From NCBI GenBank assembly GCA_903891085.1, contig CAITDJ010000131.1:48130-112129 (forward strand): a stretch of DNA of 64,000 nucleotides, in the 5' to 3' direction. The DNA is from an uncultured Bacteroidota bacterium (GTDB lineage Bacteria > Bacteroidota > Bacteroidia > Bacteroidales > F082). Of this stretch, positions 1 to 8,942 are shown one piece after another; position 1 is the stretch's first letter, and the number at the start of each line of letters is the position of its first letter. The position numbers and the translations under genes were made by a program. A model generated the notes under the pieces. It saw only the letters and a list, made by a program, of their open reading frames with translations, searched no databases and was not told where the DNA came from.

Positions 1-1401
1 GGAAAATGGGTGTTCACCCTTTCGAAAACAAGCTGGATACCTTTCCTGCAGTATTCCGAAAAACGTGCGCTCCGCGAACAGATCTATCGTGCCTGGTTTA
101 TGCGCGGCAACAACGAAAACAAAAACGACAATAAAAAGATCATCGCGCAGATGGTGAAGCTCCGCGCCGACAAAGCCCGCTTGCTGGGTTATGCAAACTA
201 TGCCAGCTATGTCCTGGAAGAAAATATGGCCAAGACCACCCAGAATGCAGATGCATTCCTAAAGAAACTCATGTCAGCCTCGTTGCCACTTGCTCAGCAG
301 GAACTGGTCGAGATGCAGAAGATCGCCGATACCGAAGGTGCCGGATTCAAGCTTGAATCGTGGGACTGGTGGTATTATGCCGAAAAGCTGCACATTGCAA
401 AATATAACCTCGATGAAAACGAACTGAAACCCTATCTCAGCCTTGCTAATGTGCGCGACGGTATGTTTGCAGTTGCCGGAAAGCTCTACGGAATTACCTT
501 CAACAAGTTGACCAATCTGCCCATTTATCAGAAAGATGTTGAAACATATGAAGTGAAGGAAGCCGATGGCAGCCATCTGGGCATTCTCTACCTCGATTAT
601 TATCCACGCGACAACAAAGGTGGCGGTGCATGGTGCACCGATTTCCAGTCAGCAGGATGGGAAAACGGCAAAAGAGTCGATCCCATCGTGAGTGTTGTCT
701 GCAATTTCACCCCTCCGACAGCCGATACACCTGCTTTGCTCAACTGGGACGAAACCCTGACTTTATTCCACGAATTCGGCCATTCGCTGCACGCGATGTT
801 CACCACCGGCAAATACAGCCGCACAGCAGGCGTTGTTCCGCAGGATTATGTTGAGCTCCCTTCGCAGATCATGGAAAACTGGGCTGGCGAACCCGAAGTA
901 CTGCGCATGTTTGCGAAACATTATAAAACCGGCGAAGTCATTCCTGAAGCGCTGATCACCAAGATTCAGAATTCAGGACTGTTTAACCAGGGATTTCAGA
1001 CCGTGGAATATGTGGCTGCCTCGATCCTCGATCTTGATTTTCATAAGTTGAGCACTTCAACCGATAATCTCGACGTTGTGGCATTCGAAAAAGCTTCGAT
1101 GGATTCAATCCAGCTGATGAAGGAAATCATTCCAAGATATCGCTCGACCTATTTCGCACACATTTTCGACGGTGGTTATGCCGCAGGATATTATGTGTAC
1201 ATCTGGGCAGCTGTGCTCGATGCCGATGCATTTGATTATTTCAAGAAATCGGGTGATCTGTTCAACCCAACGATCGCAGCCAGTTTCCGGAAGAATTGCC
1301 TTTCGGAATGCGGCAATGACGAAGGAATGGTTCAGTATATAAAGTTCCGTGGACAGGAACCTTCACAGGCTTCGTTGCTTGAACGTAGAGGGCTGAAATA
1401 G
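1..1401 (+). CDS. M3 family zinc metallopeptidase (peptidyl-dipeptidase Dcp-like), 5' partial
   Basis: C-terminal about 466 residues of a thimet/Dcp-type oligopeptidase, which cleaves short peptides. The frame is open to base 1 with no start, so the N-terminal part lies outside the window; full-length family members have about 680-720 residues. The zinc motif HEFGH is encoded at 769-783, followed by the family sequence SLHAMF, and the downstream glutamate ligand region (VELPSQIMENW) is present. The end is complete (RRGLK, TAG), followed at once by a strong terminator. No signal peptide can be judged. Dcp (dipeptide release) and oligopeptidase A-like activity cannot be told apart here. Confidence 0.93.
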   Translation, partial: GKWVFTLSKTSWIPFLQYSEKRALREQIYRAWFMRGNNENKNDNKKIIAQMVKLRADKARLLGYANYASYVLEENMAKTTQNADAFLKKLMSASLPLAQQELVEMQKIADTEGAGFKLESWDWWYYAEKLHIAKYNLDENELKPYLSLANVRDGMFAVAGKLYGITFNKLTNLPIYQKDVETYEVKEADGSHLGILYLDYYPRDNKGGGAWCTDFQSAGWENGKRVDPIVSVVCNFTPPTADTPALLNWDETLTLFHEFGHSLHAMFTTGKYSRTAGVVPQDYVELPSQIMENWAGEPEVLRMFAKHYKTGEVIPEALITKIQNSGLFNQGFQTVEYVAASILDLDFHKLSTSTDNLDVVAFEKASMDSIQLMKEIIPRYRSTYFAHIFDGGYAAGYYVYIWAAVLDADAFDYFKKSGDLFNPTIAASFRKNCLSECGNDEGMVQYIKFRGQEPSQASLLERRGLK

Positions 1402-1419
1402 AGATACTTCAATAAAATG

Positions 1420-1456
1420 AAAGCCTGAATCCGATACGGATTCGGGCTTTTTTTTT
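1420..1456 (+). terminator. Intrinsic terminator after the M3 peptidase gene
   Basis: The stem AAGCCTGAATCCG pairs with CGGATTCGGGCTT around a short ATA loop and runs into a tract of ten T. It begins 19 nt after the stop codon and also lies between convergent genes. Confidence 0.9.
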
Positions 1457-1470
1457 GATATGACCTTAAA

Positions 1471-2031
1471 TCATTTCCCAAGTTTGAACGATACACCGAT
1501 TTTAGCTCCGGAAGAATTAACTTCCTTGAAATTGAGGATATTGTATCCGGTTGACAGATTGATACTTACCCGGTCGTGTAACCAATATGACACACCTAAA
1601 GTTGGATTCAGATAGTATTTATACCGGGTCTCATTTAAACCCGAGGTTTCATCATTTTTATAATCCCACTTATAAATTAGAATTCCGGTTCCCAGTTCCA
1701 CATAAGGTTTCAGCTTGGAGTTACCGAAATACTTTCGGGCAACAGGTCCTATTTCAAGATTGAATTCACTGAAAGGGCCGAAAGTCGTTGTTCCGTTAAA
1801 GTAACTTGAGTTTTTTTTGAAATAACTGAAATCGGCACTCAGCCCTATTGCCAGGTTTTTGTGTACCAGTTTCATCAATTGTGGACTCATATTGAGCGAC
1901 CAGTAACTTCTGCTGTCTGTTACTGCCAGACTGCCTTCAACACTTCCTAACCAGTAACCTTTGTCGAGTTGTGCAAAGGACGAAAAAGAAATTAAAAGGG
2001 CAAAAATGCAGGTTGTACTAAATGTCTTCAT
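1471..2031 (-). CDS. Outer-membrane beta-barrel family protein
   Basis: 186 residues with a signal peptide (cleavage near SFSSFAQ, residues 14-21) followed by alternating hydrophobic/polar strands typical of small 8-stranded porin-like barrels, ending in an aromatic/basic strand (VSFKLGK). Phrases such as YGNSKLKPYVELGTG-like strands recur in the Bacteroidota outer-membrane beta-barrel families. Function unknown; probably structural or stress related. It stands alone, convergent with the M3 peptidase gene. Confidence 0.7.
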   Translation of the reverse strand: MKTFSTTCIFALLISFSSFAQLDKGYWLGSVEGSLAVTDSRSYWSLNMSPQLMKLVHKNLAIGLSADFSYFKKNSSYFNGTTTFGPFSEFNLEIGPVARKYFGNSKLKPYVELGTGILIYKWDYKNDETSGLNETRYKYYLNPTLGVSYWLHDRVSINLSTGYNILNFKEVNSSGAKIGVSFKLGK

Positions 2032-2149
2032 TGCATTAAGATTTAATTGGTGAATAATGAATGCAATGGTAAATAATTAATATTCAGTGAGATGTTAAGG
2101 GAAGTTAACGAATTACAATTGATGTTAAACCCTTGGTTTTTTTGTTCAA

Positions 2150-4549
2150 TCAAGAGATTTTTTTTAATAGTTTCTCCCTTTCTTCTTTATCGATGACCTG
2201 ATTACGTATCTCTTTTTCAATCATATTTTTATTTATATTTTGTTTGTTGAAAAACGTAAGTGCTTCAAGGGCAACTGGTTGAAGTTTTGTGTTCCAATGT
2301 TGTGTTGCTTCTATTATATTTGATGCCACTGTTTCATTGAAACAATTCAAAGCAACCATCGCCCGGATGGCATTGATTCGTGTCATGAATTCGTAGCTGG
2401 TTCCGGAATAGGTAATCAATTCATTTTCAAATGATTTGTCACCCGAAATGATTGAGTTTTGCAACCAGGCAATACGGACGAGTTTCCCCGGATAACCGAT
2501 CTCATCTTTTGTGATCTGAAGATATTCAGACAGATTTTTCGCATCAATTTTAGCCAGTTTATTGAGCGCCAGAACGATATTGGAATAGGAAGTGTCCTGC
2601 AAACATCCGGCAATTTCAGGAATAAGTGAAGCATGGATTTCACTGCATTCGGTGAGTGCTGCCCGTCTGACAAGGGGTTCTTGATCAAGCAGACAGTCAC
2701 GAAAAAAAGTCAGGGACTCATTCGAAGAATCACCTGCAAGTTGTTTGATAATTTCTGCTTTCATCAGATGAAAAGTCTCTTTTTTGCCTGCCTCAACCAA
2801 TGAATTACGTTTTACATCCAATGGAATTATTTCAAGTGCCTTGAGCGCCTCGAACCGGTCAATCATATTCTCAGATTTAGCTATCTGGTTCATTAAAAAC
2901 TCATTGGAACGATCAAAGGTCATTTTTTTTAAAATTTTGTTGCCCGGATCAAAAAGGAAATAGGAAAGTTTCTGCCCTGCGTTTTTAGGAATAACAATTT
3001 GCTGAAATTCTTCCTGGTTCCATCGTGTTAGTTTTGTTTTCGTGCCATCAGTAAAAAAAACTTCATAATTGACCGGCATTCTGAAAACCGGTCGTAAAGC
3101 TGAAATTGGCTGAATTTGTCTTATGTTTATCAGTATTCTATCGGTTTGTTCTTCATATATAATCTGGTAATTTGGTTCTCCACCTCGGTCAATCCATTCA
3201 TCGAAAAACCAATCCACACTCTGTCCTGTGGTCTCATAAATTGTTTTAATCAAATCAGGTGTCCACACTTCAGTGTAGGAAAAATTCTTCAGATAGGCAG
3301 TAACTGACCTTTGAAAATCGCGATCGCCCAACACTTCCCGCAGCATATCTAATACCAGAGATCCTTTCGGGTACCACCTGTCAGAACCTCCCAGACTGTG
3401 ACCAACCCCATAACTATCAATAGTTGCCGCCCGCATCGAGCGTTCATATTCTTTTATGCGTTCCCATTGGTAGTAATCTTCACCGAAAACTGACCGTTCA
3501 AACAGTTTGGCGTAATAGGTAGCAAATGTTTCTGTCAACCAAACATCTTTCGGTCGAAGATGCGAAATATAATTGCCAAACCATTGATGTGCAAGTTCAT
3601 GCGCATTGACATTGATATAATTTCTTTCCCAGAATGCACGCGAATCGATAAACATATAATCACCATAGATGGTGGATGTGGTCGTCTCCATGGCACCATA
3701 TAAATAATTGATTACCGGTGCCTCCCGGTAAAGCTCGTACGGATATGGGAAATTGAATTCATTTTCGTAAAATGCAATCATTTCGCTCATATATTGATAT
3801 GTTGGCTCAATGTGATTGATCTGATCTGGATAGTACCAAAGCTCAACCGGCAAGCCTTTTTTAGTGTTGAAACTTTTAATGTCATAGTTTCCTATTACAA
3901 GTGCTGTCGAGAAAAACGGATGGTTATGATACATTTTGTAGTGCCATGTTTTCGTGCCATCGTGGTTTGTTTCTACCGATTCACGCACACCATTTGAAAA
4001 GACTTTGTATGCACCATCGAAAGTTATGTACATATCAACAGTTAACCTGTCATTTGCGAATGGCAGCCAATAAACCGGCCGGTGTGCCCAGATTTGTTTT
4101 CGTAAGGTGTTGGTGGAATCATCCCAACCAGTAAAATATAATTGATCAGCTGGAATTGTCTCATAATCAATTGATAGCGTGTGCGAGCTTCCTTTTTTGG
4201 TTTTTTCAGGTAAAATAATTGTCAGATTATCGTTTGTTACAGTCCAATTGATTGTTTCTTTATCAAGTCGTATGTTTTGAAAGTTAAAGGAAGGTGTAAA
4301 CAGAATCAATGAGTCGTTGTCCGATTTAATTTGTCTGAAGATAAATGTTGCATTTCCTTTCACAAGGTGTGTTATCGGATTGATACTAATATTGGCCGTA
4401 AGATGTTCAAAATCAACATATTTATTAGGGATGTTACGGTTTGGATCATCCAGCACTTCAAACACCTTGTTTTGTGACCATAAAGTATTGGAAAACAAAA
4501 TAATTAGGACGAGTAACGGAGCATATTGACGATTTTTCTTTTCCTGCAT
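2150..4549 (-). CDS. M1 family aminopeptidase, exported
   Basis: 799 residues. An N-terminal signal peptide (residues 1-25, ending LWSQ) sends it to the periplasm or outside. The M1 signature is complete: GAMETT for the exopeptidase site, then HELAH at residues 317-321 with the third zinc ligand Glu340 exactly 18 residues further on (WLTETFATY). The C-terminal part (about 560-799) looks like alpha-helical HEAT-type repeats. Role: removal of N-terminal residues from peptides outside the cytoplasm, probably for peptide scavenging. The start was chosen because it gives a clean signal peptide. Confidence 0.93.
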   Translation of the reverse strand: MQEKKNRQYAPLLVLIILFSNTLWSQNKVFEVLDDPNRNIPNKYVDFEHLTANISINPITHLVKGNATFIFRQIKSDNDSLILFTPSFNFQNIRLDKETINWTVTNDNLTIILPEKTKKGSSHTLSIDYETIPADQLYFTGWDDSTNTLRKQIWAHRPVYWLPFANDRLTVDMYITFDGAYKVFSNGVRESVETNHDGTKTWHYKMYHNHPFFSTALVIGNYDIKSFNTKKGLPVELWYYPDQINHIEPTYQYMSEMIAFYENEFNFPYPYELYREAPVINYLYGAMETTTSTIYGDYMFIDSRAFWERNYINVNAHELAHQWFGNYISHLRPKDVWLTETFATYYAKLFERSVFGEDYYQWERIKEYERSMRAATIDSYGVGHSLGGSDRWYPKGSLVLDMLREVLGDRDFQRSVTAYLKNFSYTEVWTPDLIKTIYETTGQSVDWFFDEWIDRGGEPNYQIIYEEQTDRILINIRQIQPISALRPVFRMPVNYEVFFTDGTKTKLTRWNQEEFQQIVIPKNAGQKLSYFLFDPGNKILKKMTFDRSNEFLMNQIAKSENMIDRFEALKALEIIPLDVKRNSLVEAGKKETFHLMKAEIIKQLAGDSSNESLTFFRDCLLDQEPLVRRAALTECSEIHASLIPEIAGCLQDTSYSNIVLALNKLAKIDAKNLSEYLQITKDEIGYPGKLVRIAWLQNSIISGDKSFENELITYSGTSYEFMTRINAIRAMVALNCFNETVASNIIEATQHWNTKLQPVALEALTFFNKQNINKNMIEKEIRNQVIDKEEREKLLKKIS

Positions 4550-4704
4550 GATTCAATTTTTTTACAAATATGATGAAAAACTATACTTATAAGAGATAAT
4601 TATTCGAGGTTGGAACGTTAATGATTTTTTCTGACAAAATCTGTTTGTCGAAATTGTTTTTGTATTTGTTTTATTGAAATCATTGTGTAAAATAGTTATC
4701 TTAG

Positions 4705-4824
4705 ATGAATGCTTTCAGTGCACAGTCCTTAGTTATGGACTATCCTGCATGGTATATGAACGAAATGGGTTATCTTAATGAAGAAAATATTTATAATTCG
4801 CCAATAGAAGAAAAATGGAGGTAA
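4705..4824 (+). pseudogene. Relic of an LruC-domain protein C-terminus
   Basis: A 39-codon open stretch whose translation closely matches the last residues of the neighbouring LruC protein: both contain the run DYP-x-WYMNE-x-GY-x-NEENIY. DNA similarity is also high (compare 4741-4795 with 8116-8170). The rest of the paralogue is gone, and only its 3' end survives upstream of the intact gene. I see no other feature in the 496-nt gap 4550-5045 except the promoter element at 5014. It could be translated as a short peptide, but loss of everything N-terminal argues for a relic. Confidence 0.8.
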
Positions 4825-5013
4825 ATTGTTACTATTTTTAGACTTTTATTATATGCAAACGGACTCGGTTAGTATTAAGTGCTAATAATTTCTCTTGATG
4901 CAAAAACGGGAATCATATCCTGATTTGGGATTAATAAATGAATAAGTATTATTTAAATAATTTATTTACAATTAGTTATCTTATTTGGTTTAATTATTGT
5001 TAATTAAATCGTA

Positions 5014-5021
5014 TATCTTTG
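5014..5021 (+). promoter_or_regulatory. Bacteroidota -7 promoter element for the LruC/Ig lipoprotein
   Basis: TATCTTTG matches TAnnTTTG and lies 24 nt before the start codon. The -33 partner is weak: TTG at 4997-4999 is closer than the usual 19-20 nt. Confidence 0.6.
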
Positions 5022-5045
5022 TAAACAATATAAACAAATAAAATT

Positions 5046-8000
5046 ATGAAACACATCACATTACAATTTGCAATCATGTTTTTGGTGGTTTTATCTTTTG
5101 TAGCCTGTCGTAACAACGACAATCCGATAGAAGAAAAGCCCACCAACTTTCTTGATCTGAAAGTCGATCAGTCATTTAAATTTGAAAGTTTCTCAAATGT
5201 TGAAACTTCAATTAAGATTGGCAATACCAAGGCTTTAGGATCTGATATCATTCAGATTTATGATGCAAACCCAAATTTGGGTGGTAAAGTAATTCTTACC
5301 GGTTCGGTGAATCAAAACGGTGAATTCAATCTTCCATTACGTATCGCTTCCCGCTTAAAAGAGGTATACGTTGGTAAACTGTCTTCAACCGGAATCAACG
5401 AATTCATTGCTGTTCTTGTACAAGGAAATGTACTGAGTTTCAATTTTGCCACGCAGAAATCTGAAGAAACTATTAATCCATGTAATGATGGATGTACGCA
5501 AACTGTGCAAGGAACAAATACTGATTTAATCATCACTTCTGGCCAAATGGTCTGCGTTAATGAAGGCACTTCAGCAGTATTTAATAAGCTGAAAATTGAG
5601 ACCGGAGGTGTTTTGCGCATTTGTGGAACAGCATCGGTCAATTCATACAAATCAGGTGGTGGCGGAGCCGGAACAATTATTGTTTCACCTGATGGGCACC
5701 TGAATTTGCCAAAATACAATATTGTTTATACTGTAGAGAATTATGGAACACTTAATTTCAATGGAAGCAGTGATGGAACTGTTCAATCAAACGGAAGTAT
5801 TCATAATTGGGGTGACATCTCCTCCTGTAATAAATTTATAAACGAGGGTTCCATCATCAACGATGGCTCATTTACACTTTCTAATACTTTCACCAATAAT
5901 CCTAATGGAACTTTTGTAAATAATTGTGAAATGGTAGTGGATGACGACTCAAACAATGCATTTAAACAGAACGGAAATTTCACAAATAACGGATATGTGT
6001 ATGTTGATGGCAGGGCTGATTTTACAGGATCTGGCGGTAAGATTACCACATTTGGTGTTGGTAGCTTATTCGGAACCGACAGCTTCAAAGTCCAGGGAGC
6101 GATAGTAGGTCCAAACACACAAGGAGCGCAATTAACTGCCAAAGAAGACAGTCAGACTTCATCTGGTTCATCAATCACCGGATATGTTGATTTGTGGGTT
6201 AAAAACGGTCATCATATCAGTCCAAATGGTGGAACAAAGGGTCCTAATGTTACGTATCATGCTTACACGGTGAATGCCCCTTCCTGCGATGCAAATTCGG
6301 CACCGATTATTACCAGTTCATTACAGATAGGCGGTTTGCTTAATCAGGCTATCCCACCTTATGTTATTACTGCCACTGGTACTGAAACCATCACTTATAA
6401 TGCTACAGGTCTTCCAGCCGGATTTACCTATAATTCATCCACACATACGATTAGTGGAACTTCTACTTCAGTTGGAACTTTCGAAGTAACATTGACCGCA
6501 ACAAATTTCATGGGTACAGATACCAAAACATTGGTCATTATTATTGCCGAACCACCTGCACCACCTGTTATTACAAGTGTTTTGACAGCTCAGACAACTG
6601 TAAACCAAGATTTTAATTATACGTTAACAGCAACCGGATTAGGTCCAATTACCTATAATGTGACCGACTTACCTGATGGATTAACTTTTAATCCTACAAC
6701 CCAGCTTATCAGTGGAAGTCCAACTTCAGCCGGTACCTCCAATATCAATTTGTTTGCGACAAACTCAGCCGGAACAACGGATGAAGTACTTGTTTTAACT
6801 GTTGGGACACCGCCAACAATTACAAGTGCCTTAACAGCAGAAGGAACAACCGAAGTTCAGTTTAACACATACACCTTCACAGCAACAGGTTCACCTGAAA
6901 TCACCTATTCGGCATCAAATCTTCCTCAGGGCTTATCCTTTGATGATCAAACCCAGACCATCAACGGAACACCAACATTTGCCGGGGTATATGATGTGTT
7001 GTTGACAGCAACAAATAGTTATGGCAATGATATACAAACCCTTGTTATCACGATCAATGAAGGCACGCAACCCCCTGTTATCACAAGTTCATTGACTGCC
7101 AATGCACAAAAGAACCATCCGTTCAGCTATAGCATCACAGCCGATGGAACCCAGCCGATGGAATTTAACGCTACAAATTTGCCGGCAGGATTAAGTTTCA
7201 GCGGCAATGTTATCAGCGGAATTCCGATAGTAGAAGGGACCTTTAGTGTGACCATCTCAGCAACAAATAGTGCGGACACCGATATCGAAACACTTGTCAT
7301 AACCGTTTCGATAGGTACAGCAACAGATGCTGACGGTGATGATGTACCGGACAACCTGGATGATTATCCAAACGATCCTGAACGTGCCTTCAATTCATAT
7401 TATCCAAACGAAACAGATTTCGGAACTCTTGCCTTCGAAGATTTGTGGCCGGGATATGGTGATTATGACTTCAATGATTTTGTAGTGAATTTCAACTATA
7501 AAATAGTGTCAAACGCACAGAATGCAGTGGTGGATGTGATTGCAAAATACCAGATTATGGCTGATGGTGCCTCGATGGACAATGGATTCGGAATCGTATT
7601 CAATACCCCATCAACCAACGTACAAAGTGTTACGGGTTGTGTAAGGTTTGGAAATGCGATTGCGACTGACCCGAAAGGATTTGAGATTGGTAGTACCGAC
7701 AAAACAGTGATTATTCCATTTGATGCTATCAATCCAATCATGGATGGTGGAATGGCCAATACCATACCAGGAGGGAAATACATCCAGACAACAGTAAGCA
7801 CGGTAACCATTAACTTTGCCATACCACAGGTGTCGATCGGTCAGCCGCCATATAATCCATTCATTTTTGTTGATCAGGAAAGAGGCCGTGAAGTGCATTT
7901 GAAAGACCAGGCACCGACAGAACTGGTAAATCCTGAATTTTTTGGCACATGGAGCGATGCGTCAGAACCAGCAAATGGATTATATTACAGATCAACAAAC

Positions 8001-8189
8001 GGATTGCCTTGGGCAGTTGAGATACCTGTTAGTTTCGATTATCCTGTTGAATTGGTTGATATTCTTGATACACATTTGAAATTTGCCAGCTGGGCACAGT
8101 CATCAGGAGTAGATTATCCTGACTGGTATATGAACGAAACAGGGTATCGTAACGAAGAAAATATCTACGTGATTCCTGTTCAACCCTAA
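5046..8189 (+). CDS. LruC domain-containing lipoprotein with four Ig-like repeats
   Basis: 1047 residues. The N-terminus is a lipoprotein signal (Cys21 in SFVACRNN), so the protein is probably anchored in the outer membrane and may be surface exposed. Residues about 130-410 form a Gly/Asn-rich beta-helix-like stretch. Residues about 418-757 hold four tandem putative-Ig (He_PIG-like) domains, each with the pattern PPxITSxLTA, LPxGLxF and ISGTPTxxGT. The C-terminus (about 758-1047) is the LruC domain: an aspartate-rich calcium-binding-like loop (DADGDDVPDNLDDYP), then FEDLWPGYGDYDFNDFV. Function unknown; surface adhesion or matrix roles are inference. A terminator follows. Confidence 0.88.
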   Translation: MKHITLQFAIMFLVVLSFVACRNNDNPIEEKPTNFLDLKVDQSFKFESFSNVETSIKIGNTKALGSDIIQIYDANPNLGGKVILTGSVNQNGEFNLPLRIASRLKEVYVGKLSSTGINEFIAVLVQGNVLSFNFATQKSEETINPCNDGCTQTVQGTNTDLIITSGQMVCVNEGTSAVFNKLKIETGGVLRICGTASVNSYKSGGGGAGTIIVSPDGHLNLPKYNIVYTVENYGTLNFNGSSDGTVQSNGSIHNWGDISSCNKFINEGSIINDGSFTLSNTFTNNPNGTFVNNCEMVVDDDSNNAFKQNGNFTNNGYVYVDGRADFTGSGGKITTFGVGSLFGTDSFKVQGAIVGPNTQGAQLTAKEDSQTSSGSSITGYVDLWVKNGHHISPNGGTKGPNVTYHAYTVNAPSCDANSAPIITSSLQIGGLLNQAIPPYVITATGTETITYNATGLPAGFTYNSSTHTISGTSTSVGTFEVTLTATNFMGTDTKTLVIIIAEPPAPPVITSVLTAQTTVNQDFNYTLTATGLGPITYNVTDLPDGLTFNPTTQLISGSPTSAGTSNINLFATNSAGTTDEVLVLTVGTPPTITSALTAEGTTEVQFNTYTFTATGSPEITYSASNLPQGLSFDDQTQTINGTPTFAGVYDVLLTATNSYGNDIQTLVITINEGTQPPVITSSLTANAQKNHPFSYSITADGTQPMEFNATNLPAGLSFSGNVISGIPIVEGTFSVTISATNSADTDIETLVITVSIGTATDADGDDVPDNLDDYPNDPERAFNSYYPNETDFGTLAFEDLWPGYGDYDFNDFVVNFNYKIVSNAQNAVVDVIAKYQIMADGASMDNGFGIVFNTPSTNVQSVTGCVRFGNAIATDPKGFEIGSTDKTVIIPFDAINPIMDGGMANTIPGGKYIQTTVSTVTINFAIPQVSIGQPPYNPFIFVDQERGREVHLKDQAPTELVNPEFFGTWSDASEPANGLYYRSTNGLPWAVEIPVSFDYPVELVDILDTHLKFASWAQSSGVDYPDWYMNETGYRNEENIYVIPVQP

Positions 8190-8216
8190 TACATAATGTT
8201 TAGTTAGATTTTATTA

Positions 8217-8250
8217 AAAAATCCCGTAAGTCATTGATTTACGGGATTTT
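8217..8250 (+). terminator. Bidirectional-looking terminator after the LruC gene
   Basis: AAAATCCCGTAA and TTACGGGATTTT form a perfect 12-bp stem with a 9-10 nt loop, between convergent genes. It has T-rich flanks on both strands. Confidence 0.85.
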
Positions 8251-8280
8251 CTATTTTAAGACAATAAACTTCAGGTTTTT

Positions 8281-8835
8281 TTATAACCCAAATCCGAATC
8301 CGATTCTGAACAAAGGATTTGCATAGGGCGAATCGAGTGTTTCATTCAGATTGTATAATATAGTGATACTGGCAAAGGCTTTTTGAGATACATATTGCCG
8401 GTAACCTCCGCCAATAAATATACTATGAATGATCTTTCTTTCGGCATCGAGTTGATCAATACTGGTCCAATGAAGTTGCTCGTAACTTAGAATTTCATTT
8501 TCAGCCTGTAAAAATATTCCACGGTAAATATCATATACTGTGAAAAAACCGCCACCATAATTGTGCGTAGATGCTTTTACGCCCAAGTCTTTATAACTGT
8601 AATAGTTATAAGTCAAGCGTGTTCCAAACTCCCATTTTGGAGTAATCCGGTATCCGATCAGCGGCGAAATGGTAATATTTGCACTGCTGCTTGTAAAACC
8701 AAGGCCGAATTCACCACCAAAATTCCATCGGCTTATATCCTGATTTGGAATGTAGTTGTTTTGTGAAATTGCTTGTGAATGGAAGGAAAATAGTAAAACA
8801 CATAGTACGATTATCCGGTTTAATTGTCGTTTCAT
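8281..8835 (-). CDS. Outer-membrane beta-barrel family protein
   Basis: 184 residues from the ATG at 8835, which gives a clean signal peptide (MKRQLNRIIVL...SQAISQ). An upstream in-frame ATG at 8856 would add seven residues but lies only 3 nt from a near-consensus -7 element (TACTTTCG, minus strand, 8860-8867), so the later start is preferred. The mature part is a small barrel with alternating strands (FGGEFGLGF, YRITPKWEFGTRLTYNYY) and a C-terminal strand ending in FGFGL. Function unknown. Confidence 0.7.
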   Translation of the reverse strand: MKRQLNRIIVLCVLLFSFHSQAISQNNYIPNQDISRWNFGGEFGLGFTSSSANITISPLIGYRITPKWEFGTRLTYNYYSYKDLGVKASTHNYGGGFFTVYDIYRGIFLQAENEILSYEQLHWTSIDQLDAERKIIHSIFIGGGYRQYVSQKAFASITILYNLNETLDSPYANPLFRIGFGFGL

Positions 8836-8905
8836 TGCTCTAATTTTTAGTTTCATTTGCGAAAGTACAATAATCGTGATGATTTTTCGTAATGGTTTAG
8901 TTAAT

Positions 8906-8913
8906 TATCTTTG
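8906..8913 (+). promoter_or_regulatory. Bacteroidota -7 promoter element
   Basis: TATCTTTG, a perfect TAnnTTTG, 29 nt before the ATG at 8943. It places the transcript start near 8920 and therefore excludes the TTG at 8922 as a useful start. Confidence 0.6.
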
Positions 8914-8942
8914 CCAGGCATTTGAATGTTTATAACCCGAAA

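Noticed and set aside
5312..6142. Antisense open frames over the LruC gene
   Set aside because: Composition mirrors the sense gene, with no signal, promoter or recognisable domain.
6300..7320. Tandem repeat of about 255 nt within the LruC gene
   Set aside because: The periodicity is that of four diverged Ig-like protein domains, not a recent DNA repeat.
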